Positions 1 to 6,779 of a stretch of DNA of 31,481 nucleotides are shown piece by piece. This DNA comes from a virus: positions 1 through 31,481 of the IMG/VR virus record IMGVR_UViG_3300032285_001741. One strand, given 5' to 3'. The notes under the pieces were generated by a model. It was given only the letters and a program-made list of their open reading frames with translations, searched no databases and had not been told where the DNA came from. Position numbers and translations under genes: made by a program. The stretch's first letter is position 1; the number at the start of each line of letters is the position of its first letter.

Positions 1-41
1 CTTTTTTGCACACGGCCGGGAAACCCGAGCGTTTTTGGATA

Positions 42-61
42 TTTGGCTCAACAGAGCCAAA
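42..61. other. Perfect 8-bp hairpin upstream of terminase small subunit
   Basis: TTTGGCTC and GAGCCAAA pair around an AACA tetraloop. The hairpin ends 16 bases before the small terminase ATG. No U-tract follows on either strand, so it is not a standard intrinsic terminator. A shorter CGGG-AAA-CCCG hairpin lies just before it at about 17-27. Hairpins beside terS can belong to the packaging (cos/pac) region or can shield the translation start; neither role can be decided here. Confidence 0.5.
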
Positions 62-77
62 AAGCGGGGGTTGTGTG

Positions 78-611
78 ATGGCGACGGGTCGGCCAGCTGG
101 ACGGCCTGCGAAGCCGTTGGCGCAGCATCGTGCGCTTGGCAATCCGAGCAAGAAGCATCTTCCGGCTGAGCCGACGCCAGAGTTTGCGCTTGCGGTTGTA
201 AAATCTGGTGACGTACCAAGTCCGCCGAGTTCGTTTGGTCGGGTTGCGCTTGAGGCGTGGGATCGGGTGTGGCGCTCGGGTCGTCGGTGGATGCATGATG
301 ATCAGGATCGGATCATCGTTGAGCGTTTGTGTCGGCGCCTAGATGAGATCGCAACGCTTGAGGCGTGGCTTGGTGAGGATGTGACGCGGCGCTGGTATGA
401 GACGGGTTCGGGTCAGATCAAGCCGCATCCGGCGGTTGCGCAGATCAAAGAGGCGGATGTGCAGATAACGGCGTGGCTTTCGATGCTCGGGTTTTCGCCG
501 AGTGATCGGGCGCGTCTTGGACTAGCGGAGATTCGAGTAGCGAATGAGCTTGATGAGTATCGGCAGCGGAAGGCCCGTGTGGTCGACGCCGTCGCTGTTT
601 CCGACGACTGA
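78..611 (+). CDS. terS: Terminase small subunit, P27 family
   Basis: This 177-residue protein should recognise the phage packaging site and load the large terminase on DNA. The N-terminus (GRPAGRPAKPLAQHRALGNP followed by SKKHLP) is the proline/basic signature of P27-type small terminases, and the rest is a helical region that ends in a charged segment. The ATG at 78 is chosen because the signature starts there; a GTG at 75 is directly adjacent, and the frame is open further upstream without family-like sequence. The 3' end overlaps the large terminase by 68 bases, which couples the two subunits. Family assignment is from motif recognition, not from a search. Confidence 0.88.
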   Translation: MATGRPAGRPAKPLAQHRALGNPSKKHLPAEPTPEFALAVVKSGDVPSPPSSFGRVALEAWDRVWRSGRRWMHDDQDRIIVERLCRRLDEIATLEAWLGEDVTRRWYETGSGQIKPHPAVAQIKEADVQITAWLSMLGFSPSDRARLGLAEIRVANELDEYRQRKARVVDAVAVSDD

Positions 612-2013
612 AGGTCCGTTCGTCGCGGATTTCGCGCGGTCGTTTCTGCATGCGTCGACGGGGATGCGTGCGGGCTCGGCGCTCGAGCTTGTGCCGTGGC
701 AGTCGTGGCTGATCGATCAGCTGTACGAGCGCCGGCCGGACGGGCTGCTGAGGTATCGGCGGAGCCTGGTCGGCATGCCTCGTAAGCAGGGCAAGTCGAT
801 GCTGGGATCGCTGATTGCGTTGTATGCGCTGATCGAGGGCGAGGACGGCGCGAAAGAGGTCTACAGCGCGGCGGGTGATCGACAGCAGGCGCGCATTGTG
901 TTTGGTGAGGCGAAACGGCAGATCAGCGCGTCGCCGGCGCTGAATGGGATCTGCAAGGTGTATCGCGACGTGATCGAGGTGCCGGCGACGGGTTCGATCT
1001 ATCGCGTGCTCTCGAGCGATGCAAAGTTGGCACAGGGCTATAACGCGAGTTGTGTGGTCTTTGACGAGCTGCACGTGCAGCCGAACTCGGATTTGTGGGA
1101 TGCGTTGACGCTCGGGTCGGGCGCTAGGCGCGACCCTCAGATCGTCGCCATCACGACGGCCGGGCATGACTTGAACACGATCTGTGGTCAGATGTATCAG
1201 TACGGGCAGCGCGTATGCGATGGCACGCTTGACGATGACGCGTTCGGATTCTTCTGGTGGGAAGCGCCCAAGGATTGTGACTTGCTGAGCGAGTCGGCCT
1301 GGCGCGAAGCGAACCCGAATCTTGACGAGGGCCTTCTCAGCCTAGACGACATGAAAGTCAGCGTGAAGCAGACCAATGAGATCGCGTTCCGCCGGTACCG
1401 ATTGAATCAGTGGGTCCGCGCGTCCGAGTCGTTCCTTCCGGCGGGAGCGTGGGACAAGTGCCGCAACAAAGATCTAGACATCGACCCCGATCTTCCAATC
1501 TTCCTCGGTATTGACATGGCGCTCAAGCACGATTCGATCGCGGTTGTGTGGGTTCAGCAGCAGGACGACGTGCTCGTGGCGCGATCAAAGATCTGGTTCC
1601 CTGAGGGTGACGCGATCGACGTGCAAGCGGTGGAGAACTTCATTCGCGAGCTGCATCAGTCGTATCGGATCGATGTTGCCGCGTTTGACCCGGCGTACTT
1701 TCTTAGGTCGGCTCAGGTCTTGGCGGATGATGGTGTGCCGATGGTGGAGTTTCCTCAGTCGGCGGCGCGGATGGTGCCAGCGTCGGGGACGCTTTTTGAG
1801 GAGATCGTGAATGGGCGCATTGCGCACTCGGGCGACAGCACGTTTGCGGATCAGGTTCTTTCGGCTACGCCTCGAGCGACCGATACGGGTTGGCGATTGT
1901 CGAAGGGCAGGAGCAAACGGAAGATCGATGCGGCTATTGCGCTTGCGATGGCGGTCGATGTTGCGTTGAAGCGTCGCGAGCCGGAAGTGGTTCCCGGCTT
2001 CTATTCGTGGTAG
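544..2013 (+). CDS. terL: Terminase large subunit, ATPase plus nuclease
   Basis: The packaging motor and genome-cutting enzyme, 489 residues, Terminase_1-like. Visible motifs are a deviant Walker A around residues 77-85 (GMPRKQGKS), Walker B CVVFDE at 170-175, and the TTAG coupling motif at 204-207. The C-terminal RNase H-like nuclease follows, with acidic residues D324 (LGIDMA), D382 (AFDPAYF) and D462 (DAAIALAMA). Both domains are complete. Several starts are possible in the overlap with terS; the first ATG at 544 is given, and ATG 553 is an alternative. The very short gap to the next gene fits a single packaging/head operon. Confidence 0.95.
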   Translation: MSLMSIGSGRPVWSTPSLFPTTEGPFVADFARSFLHASTGMRAGSALELVPWQSWLIDQLYERRPDGLLRYRRSLVGMPRKQGKSMLGSLIALYALIEGEDGAKEVYSAAGDRQQARIVFGEAKRQISASPALNGICKVYRDVIEVPATGSIYRVLSSDAKLAQGYNASCVVFDELHVQPNSDLWDALTLGSGARRDPQIVAITTAGHDLNTICGQMYQYGQRVCDGTLDDDAFGFFWWEAPKDCDLLSESAWREANPNLDEGLLSLDDMKVSVKQTNEIAFRRYRLNQWVRASESFLPAGAWDKCRNKDLDIDPDLPIFLGIDMALKHDSIAVVWVQQQDDVLVARSKIWFPEGDAIDVQAVENFIRELHQSYRIDVAAFDPAYFLRSAQVLADDGVPMVEFPQSAARMVPASGTLFEEIVNGRIAHSGDSTFADQVLSATPRATDTGWRLSKGRSKRKIDAAIALAMAVDVALKRREPEVVPGFYSW

Positions 2014-2037
2014 TACGCTCGGCTATCATATTTCACA

Positions 2038-2193
2038 ATGGTTTTGGTAGCCCAGATCGTCGGCCTGTTGCTGCTCGTGATCGGTGTCGCGCTCTTGAGT
2101 GTTCCGGCTGCGCTGATTGTGGCTGGCCTTGCGCTTCTTGCGTTTGGTGTGGCGTGGGAGCGCGCGACGAGTTTTGCGCGAGAGGGCGAGTAG
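2038..2193 (+). CDS. Small membrane protein between terminase and portal
   Basis: A 51-residue ORF, too short for most gene finders, fills the gap between terminase and portal. It encodes two hydrophobic stretches (about residues 2-22 and 24-40) followed by a charged tail ending WERATSFAREGE, so a hairpin-like membrane protein is likely. The stop at 2191 lies 3 bases before the portal ATG. An AT-rich stretch (TATCATATTTCACA) directly precedes the ATG and could be a -10 element giving a leaderless or near-leaderless message; no Shine-Dalgarno sequence is visible. Tiny membrane proteins at this place are frequent in actinophages, but their function is unknown. Confidence 0.6.
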   Translation: MVLVAQIVGLLLLVIGVALLSVPAALIVAGLALLAFGVAWERATSFAREGE

Positions 2194-2196
2194 CGG

Positions 2197-3543
2197 ATGC
2201 TCGGGAACCTGCTGCCGGGCGCTGAGAAGCGCGCGATCTCGTATCAGACGCTGTTTGCGTCGGGCGATTCGATCCTCTTCTCGACGAATTCCGGCGTTGT
2301 CATCAATGAGGAGAATGTCCTCAAGGTCAACGCGGTTTATGCGGCGGTTAGGATCATCGCGGATTCGATCTCGACGCTGCCGGTCGATACGTTCAAGCGC
2401 GTCAGCGGGACGCGCGTTCCGTATCGTCCGAAGCCCGAGTGGCTGGACATGCCCGAGATCGGCGTGACGTTTTCCGACTTGACGCAGGTCGCGCTTGTCT
2501 CGCTGCTGCTGAACGGCAATGCGTTCATTCGAATCCTGCGTGATGAGCGCGGCGTCGCTGGCCTGGTCGTGCTGAATCCGATCAAGGTGCAGGTGACGCG
2601 CACGTCGGATCAGACGCGACCGTTGTACATCTACGACAATCACACCACGATCACGCATGACGAGATGCTTCACATCAAGGAGCTCGTGATGCCTGGTCAG
2701 CAGCGCGGCAAGAGCCGGATCGAGCTCGTGAAGGAGAACCTCGGTCTTGCGTCTGCGCTCGAGCAGTTCGCGGCGCGATTCTTTTCGGGCGCGAACTCGA
2801 GCGGCATCATCGAATATCCCGGCAACCTGACGAAAGAGCAGGCGCTCGATCTCGCTTCGTCGTTTGAGAACGAGCACAAGGGGCTGCGGAAGTCTCACCG
2901 GACCGGCGTTCTCTTCGGTGGTGCAAAGTTTCAGCGGACGACGCCGGACAACAACACGAGTCAGTTCATTGAGTCGCGCAAGTTCGCGGTTGAGGAGATC
3001 GCGCGCGTCTTCCGCGTGCCGCCGTCGATGCTCGGTGTGATCGAGCCGGGCGCATCTTCGTACAACTCGCTCGAGCAGAACTCGATCAACTTCGTCGTGC
3101 ATACGCTCAGGCCGTATATCTACAAGCTGGAGCAGGCATTCACGCGTCTGCTGCCGCAGGGCGTTTTCGTGAAGTACAACGTCGACGGGTTGCTCCGTGG
3201 TGACACGGCCGCACGATCCGCCTACTACGCAAGCGCGATTCAGAACGGCTACATGAGCATCAATCAGGTTCGCGCGCTCGAGGACGCTGCGCCCGTCGAC
3301 GGTGGTGACGAGCTGCGCGTGCCGCTGCACTCCGTTGACCTTGGCGCGGCGAACATCGCCGAGATCGACAAAAAGACCACGATCGCGCAGCGCCTGATCC
3401 AGGCGGGTTTCGAGCCTGCGGCCGTGCTCGAGTCGCTCGGGTTGCCGCCGATCGCGCACACGGGCCTGCCGACCGTGATGCTTCAGCCCGTCGCGCAGGT
3501 CGATCCCGAAAACCCGCAGGCCGCGTACGAGGTGCAGAGCTAA
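2197..3543 (+). CDS. Portal protein, HK97 family
   Basis: This 448-residue protein forms the dodecameric ring at the unique capsid vertex through which DNA enters and leaves. HK97-type portal features are seen in order: the N-terminal KVNAVYAAVRIIADSISTLP segment, the GNAFIRILRD stretch with VVLNPIKVQV, the HIKELVMPGQQRGKSRIEL motif, and the FRVPPSMLGVIEPGASSYNS region with SINFVVHTLRPYIYKLEQAF near the clip/wing. Length is normal for the family. The stop codon TAA shares its last base with the ATG of the protease fusion gene, so translation is coupled. Confidence 0.94.
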   Translation: MLGNLLPGAEKRAISYQTLFASGDSILFSTNSGVVINEENVLKVNAVYAAVRIIADSISTLPVDTFKRVSGTRVPYRPKPEWLDMPEIGVTFSDLTQVALVSLLLNGNAFIRILRDERGVAGLVVLNPIKVQVTRTSDQTRPLYIYDNHTTITHDEMLHIKELVMPGQQRGKSRIELVKENLGLASALEQFAARFFSGANSSGIIEYPGNLTKEQALDLASSFENEHKGLRKSHRTGVLFGGAKFQRTTPDNNTSQFIESRKFAVEEIARVFRVPPSMLGVIEPGASSYNSLEQNSINFVVHTLRPYIYKLEQAFTRLLPQGVFVKYNVDGLLRGDTAARSAYYASAIQNGYMSINQVRALEDAAPVDGGDELRVPLHSVDLGAANIAEIDKKTTIAQRLIQAGFEPAAVLESLGLPPIAHTGLPTVMLQPVAQVDPENPQAAYEVQS

Positions 3544-5360
3544 TGCCCGACATCATCGTCAGCGACGTGGACGACACGATTCTCCGCAACGGTCGCGAGC
3601 CAATCGACAAGACGATCGCGTTCTTGAACGATTCGGATGTGCCCGTGGTGATCGTGACGGGCCGGACCGAGGATGAGCGCGACGAGACCGCCGCCCAGCT
3701 TGAGGCCGCTGGTGTCGAGTACGCGATGCTGATGACGAATAACACGGATGCGGGCACGCTTGATTACAAGCGCTCGACGATGCGAAGCCTGCTTGAGAAG
3801 TTCGACGTTGTGCTTGCCGTCGACAACGACGCTGATGTGCGCGCCGCCTATGCCGATCTTGGCGTAGAGGCGGTTGACCCGACTGATCTGCCCGACGCGG
3901 TGCGCGCCGACGCGGGCTCCTACGTTCCCGACATGCCCAGTATCGAGCAGAAAGCCCTTCCGATGGATCCCGACCAGACGACCGAAGATGCCCTGGAGGC
4001 CACAGAAGGCCCCGAAACCCTCTGCCAGCTTCTCGCCGAGCAGCTGTCCGATGTCGTCGCGTTCAAGTTCATCGCGCACGGCTATCACTGGAACGTCAAG
4101 GGATCTCAGTTCACCGAGTATCACTCGCTCTTCGGAATGATTTACGAGGATGCGAACGAGTCGATCGACCCGCTTGCGGAGAACATTCTCAAGCTCGGCT
4201 ACGACGCGCCGTTCCGCCTGTCGGACTTTCAGCAGCTGCGCGAGCTGGATGAGCCGGCGCTGACGCCGGACACGCCGGCCGCGATGGCCGCGAGCCTGCT
4301 CGATCTCAACGATGACATCATCGATGGGTACAACGAGGCGTACGCGCAGTCTCAGGTTGAGAATCAGCAGGGCGTCGCAAACTTCCTTGCAGAGCGCATC
4401 GATGCGCATCAGAAGTGGGCGTGGCAGCTTCGCTCGAGTATCGGCGCACAGGCGCAGGTGCTGATGCAGCCGGTCGAGAACAAGGTTCCGGCTGAGACGG
4501 GCGAGACGGTGGAGATGATGGACGCGACCGGCATGACGGATCAGATTGATCCCGTCGGTGCGGTTGTGCCTGACTCAAAGATTCGCAGCGTCACGAAGAT
4601 CGCGCGTCCCGTTGAGTACGACGCGCCGACGACGCGCGCGAAGCAGGATGAGCAGGGCGTTGAGCATCGTGTGATGGAGCACGCCAACATTGAGATTCGC
4701 GAAATGACGGACGCTGCTGATGCTGGCGGGATGACGTTCTACGGGTACGCCGCCGTGTTCAACTCGCCGTCTGAGCCGCTGCCGTTTACCGAGACGATCG
4801 CGCCTGGCGCATTCTCGCGAACGCTGAAGGCTCGCAACGAAGTGAAGCTGCTGATGAATCACGACACGGGCCGCGTTCTCGCATCGCGCCGCGCTGGCAC
4901 GCTTCGCCTTAGCGAGGACGCTACGGGACTCCGCGTTGAGGCTGACCTGCCCGACACAAGCGACGGCCGTGATCTCGCCTACCTGCTGAAGCGTGGCGAC
5001 ATCACCACCATGAGCTTCGGATTCACGGTTCCCGCCGGCGGCGACTACTGGTCGGACGAGAACAATCGTCAGCTCCGCGACGTGCGCTTGCACGAAGTGT
5101 CGATCGCGCCGTACGCCGCTTACCCCGCATCGATGGCAAACGTTCGAAGCGTCGACATGCTGGCCGACAAGACCGGCCTCAATGCTGACACGCTGGCCGA
5201 GGCGATGAACGCGCTCGAGCGCGGCGACAAGCTCACCGATGAGCAGGCCGCCGTGCTTGAGGAGAGCGTCGCGAAGCTGCGCGATCACAAGCCTCAGCCG
5301 TCTCCGAGCATTGCCGAGCTGCAGGCTCAGCTCGAGTCTAAGCTGCACGCCGCCGCCTAG
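3543..5360 (+). CDS. HAD phosphatase + Dps ferritin-like + HK97 prohead protease (S78) fusion
   Basis: A single 605-residue ORF with three recognisable domains, about 2.5 times the usual prohead protease length. Residues 3-115 are a HAD phosphatase: DVDDT (D8, D10, T12), VTGR with T39, K77, and hhhhDxxxD at D94/D98. Residues 157-303 are a Dps/ferritin four-helix domain. H182, H194, D209 and E213 have exactly the spacing of the E. coli Dps ferroxidase ligands H51, H63, D78 and E82. Residues 375-537 are a peptidase S78 domain with LLMNHD (H440), MSFGF (S491) and LHEVSIAPYAAYP (E518 as likely third residue). The linkers are Pro/Glu-rich. The gene sits in the standard protease position between portal and capsid. 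The protease call is firm, Dps is strong, HAD is good; the joint function is unknown. Confidence 0.9.
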   Translation: MPDIIVSDVDDTILRNGREPIDKTIAFLNDSDVPVVIVTGRTEDERDETAAQLEAAGVEYAMLMTNNTDAGTLDYKRSTMRSLLEKFDVVLAVDNDADVRAAYADLGVEAVDPTDLPDAVRADAGSYVPDMPSIEQKALPMDPDQTTEDALEATEGPETLCQLLAEQLSDVVAFKFIAHGYHWNVKGSQFTEYHSLFGMIYEDANESIDPLAENILKLGYDAPFRLSDFQQLRELDEPALTPDTPAAMAASLLDLNDDIIDGYNEAYAQSQVENQQGVANFLAERIDAHQKWAWQLRSSIGAQAQVLMQPVENKVPAETGETVEMMDATGMTDQIDPVGAVVPDSKIRSVTKIARPVEYDAPTTRAKQDEQGVEHRVMEHANIEIREMTDAADAGGMTFYGYAAVFNSPSEPLPFTETIAPGAFSRTLKARNEVKLLMNHDTGRVLASRRAGTLRLSEDATGLRVEADLPDTSDGRDLAYLLKRGDITTMSFGFTVPAGGDYWSDENNRQLRDVRLHEVSIAPYAAYPASMANVRSVDMLADKTGLNADTLAEAMNALERGDKLTDEQAAVLEESVAKLRDHKPQPSPSIAELQAQLESKLHAAA

Positions 5361-5376
5361 TACTAACTTTGCATCG

Positions 5377-5404
5377 TTTGGTACGTCCGGCGTTGTTGTA
5401 AAAT
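5377..5404 (+). promoter_or_regulatory. Putative promoter for major capsid gene
   Basis: TTTGGTAC at 5377 is followed after 14 bases by TTGTAAAATACT, where TAAAAT (5399-5404) is the -10-like core. The same TTTGGTAC plus TTGnTAnAAT arrangement occurs before the connector gene at 9774-9800. It would start a message about 90 bases before the capsid ATG, giving the most abundant virion protein its own promoter. Confidence 0.5.
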
Positions 5405-5438
5405 ACTCGTGCTCGTCTGCGGAGCCGCGCGGGCTATT

Positions 5439-5459
5439 CCACCCGAGGAGCCTCGGTGG
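5439..5459 (+). promoter_or_regulatory. Leader hairpin before capsid gene
   Basis: CCAC (5439-5442) pairs with GTGG (5456-5459) and CGAG (5444-5447) with CTCG (5452-5455), with one bulged C and a GAGC loop. The stem hides the alternative GTG start at 5456 together with its GGAG, leaving the SD and ATG at 5501 free. It may stabilise the capsid message or tune its translation. Confidence 0.4.
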
Positions 5460-5500
5460 GGATCGTCAACGCAACTACGAACGCAGATTGGAGCCGGACA

Positions 5501-6703
5501 ATGTCCGCAGATTTCCTGAAGCAGCAGGTGGAAGGCCGTCAGGCCGCCTGGCACGAGGCCAAGCACCTGCTCGACACGGCAGCCGCCGAAAACCGCGACC
5601 TCACCCTCGAGGAGCGCGAGCAGTACGACCGCATCAACGCTGATCTTGACGAGCGCGCCGCGCTGATCGAGAAGGTCAAGGCCGACGAGAAGCGCGAGGA
5701 GCGCATCGGCAAGGCCATCGAGGGCATGGAGCGCGTCGTGCGCGACGCCAAGGCCAACGGCACCGACGCGGACGTGCTCCGCGCGATGGCAAAGGGCGAC
5801 ATCCGCTCGCACCTGTTCGGTCCCGAGACCCGCGACGTCTACTCGACGTCGACCGGCGCCCCGGTGCCCACGTCGTTCTACGACCAGGTCATTCTGCTTG
5901 CCCGTTACACAGGACCCATGCTTGATCCTGCCGTAACTTCGCATATCACCACCGCTGGTGGTGAGGCGCTGCAGATCCCAAGCCTCGCTTCGTACTCGGC
6001 CGGCACCGCGTTCGCTCAGGGCAGCGCGATCGGCGAGTCCGACACGATCTTCAACAGCTTCGTCACGCTGAACGCGTACAAGTACGCGTTCATCACGCAG
6101 CTGTCGCAGGAGCTGCTCCAGGACGCCGGCGTCGACATCCAGGCGCTGCTGGCGGAGAACACCGCCAACGGCCTCGGCTACTCGGTCGGCAACAAGCTCA
6201 CCGTCGGCACCGGCACCGTCGAGCCGAAGGGCATCGTCGCGGCTGCTGGCTCGGGCATCACGGGCGGCACGGGTGTCTCCGGCACCTTCACGGCTGCCAA
6301 CATCCTTGACCTGATCTGGAGCGTCGACACCGCCGCGCGTATGCGCCCGGGCGCCGGCTTCATGATGAACGCGTCGAGCATCTCGAAGGTGCGCCAGCTC
6401 CAGTCGAGCGGCGGCTACTACATCTTCAGCCCCGCCGCCTCGGCCGACCAGCGCGACCTGATCGGTGGCTACCCGGTCTTCGAGAACCCGCACATGGTGT
6501 CGACGGGCACGTCGGCCAAGTCGGTCATCTTCGGCGACCTCAAGAGCTACATGGTGCGCATCGCCGGCGGCGGCATCCAGATGGATCGCTCCGACGAGTT
6601 CGCCTTCAACCAGGGCCTCGTGACCTACCGCTCGATGATCCGCGTGGACGGGAATCTCCCGCAGTCCAGCCACGTCAAGTACTTCGTCGGCGCTGCTTCC
6701 TAG
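5501..6703 (+). CDS. Major capsid protein, HK97 fold, with N-terminal delta domain
   Basis: This 400-residue shell protein has HK97-type architecture. Residues 1-100 are a charged helical region (LLDTAAAENRDLTLEEREQY, then NADLDERAALIEKVKADEKR) like the HK97 delta scaffold that the protease removes. The capsid core follows: VPTSFYDQVILLARYTGPML, EALQIPSLASYS, a long FVTLNAYKYAFITQLSQELL helix, and a C-terminus ending in VTYRSMIRVDGNLPQSSHVK. No separate scaffolding gene is visible, as expected with a fused delta domain. ATG 5501 has GGAG seven bases upstream. A GTG at 5456 also has GGAG but lies in a hairpin, and its extra 15 residues look unstructured, so 5501 is preferred. Confidence 0.93.
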   Translation: MSADFLKQQVEGRQAAWHEAKHLLDTAAAENRDLTLEEREQYDRINADLDERAALIEKVKADEKREERIGKAIEGMERVVRDAKANGTDADVLRAMAKGDIRSHLFGPETRDVYSTSTGAPVPTSFYDQVILLARYTGPMLDPAVTSHITTAGGEALQIPSLASYSAGTAFAQGSAIGESDTIFNSFVTLNAYKYAFITQLSQELLQDAGVDIQALLAENTANGLGYSVGNKLTVGTGTVEPKGIVAAAGSGITGGTGVSGTFTAANILDLIWSVDTAARMRPGAGFMMNASSISKVRQLQSSGGYYIFSPAASADQRDLIGGYPVFENPHMVSTGTSAKSVIFGDLKSYMVRIAGGGIQMDRSDEFAFNQGLVTYRSMIRVDGNLPQSSHVKYFVGAAS

Positions 6704-6720
6704 TCCCTGACGAAACCACT

Positions 6721-6759
6721 GTGAGCCCCTCGCTACGCACGATGTAGCGGGGGGCTCAC
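6721..6759 (+). terminator. Strong stem-loop after capsid gene
   Basis: A 16-bp stem (GTGAGCCCCTCGCTAC with GTAGCGGGGGGCTCAC, one G-U pair) encloses a 7-base loop, 18 bases after the capsid stop. No U-tract follows, which is common for hairpin terminators in high-GC actinobacteria. It likely separates abundant capsid mRNA from the glycosylation cassette by termination or by blocking 3' decay. Confidence 0.65.
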
Positions 6760-6779
6760 GCCCCAACCAAGGAGACTCG

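Noticed and set aside
42-61. Intrinsic terminator before the small terminase
   Set aside because: The stem is good, but neither strand has a U-tract after it, and the distance to terS suits a packaging or translation element equally well.
2026-3459. A 477-codon leftward frame opposite the portal gene
   Set aside because: The portal family signature on the plus strand is unmistakable; the opposite frame is Arg/Leu-rich and lacks motifs, typical of GC-rich antisense frames. The same applies to frames opposite the capsid, fusion protease and glycosyltransferase genes.
3543-5360. The three-domain protease as an assembly chimera or fused neighbouring genes
   Set aside because: The frame is continuous with linkers of similar codon use, the start is coupled to the portal stop, and no internal stop or frame change is seen. 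Reads across the joints would settle it, but nothing here suggests an artefact.
5456-5500. GTG at 5456 as the capsid start
   Set aside because: It has a GGAG site but lies in a hairpin, and the added residues have no delta-domain character; ATG 5501 has its own well-spaced GGAG.
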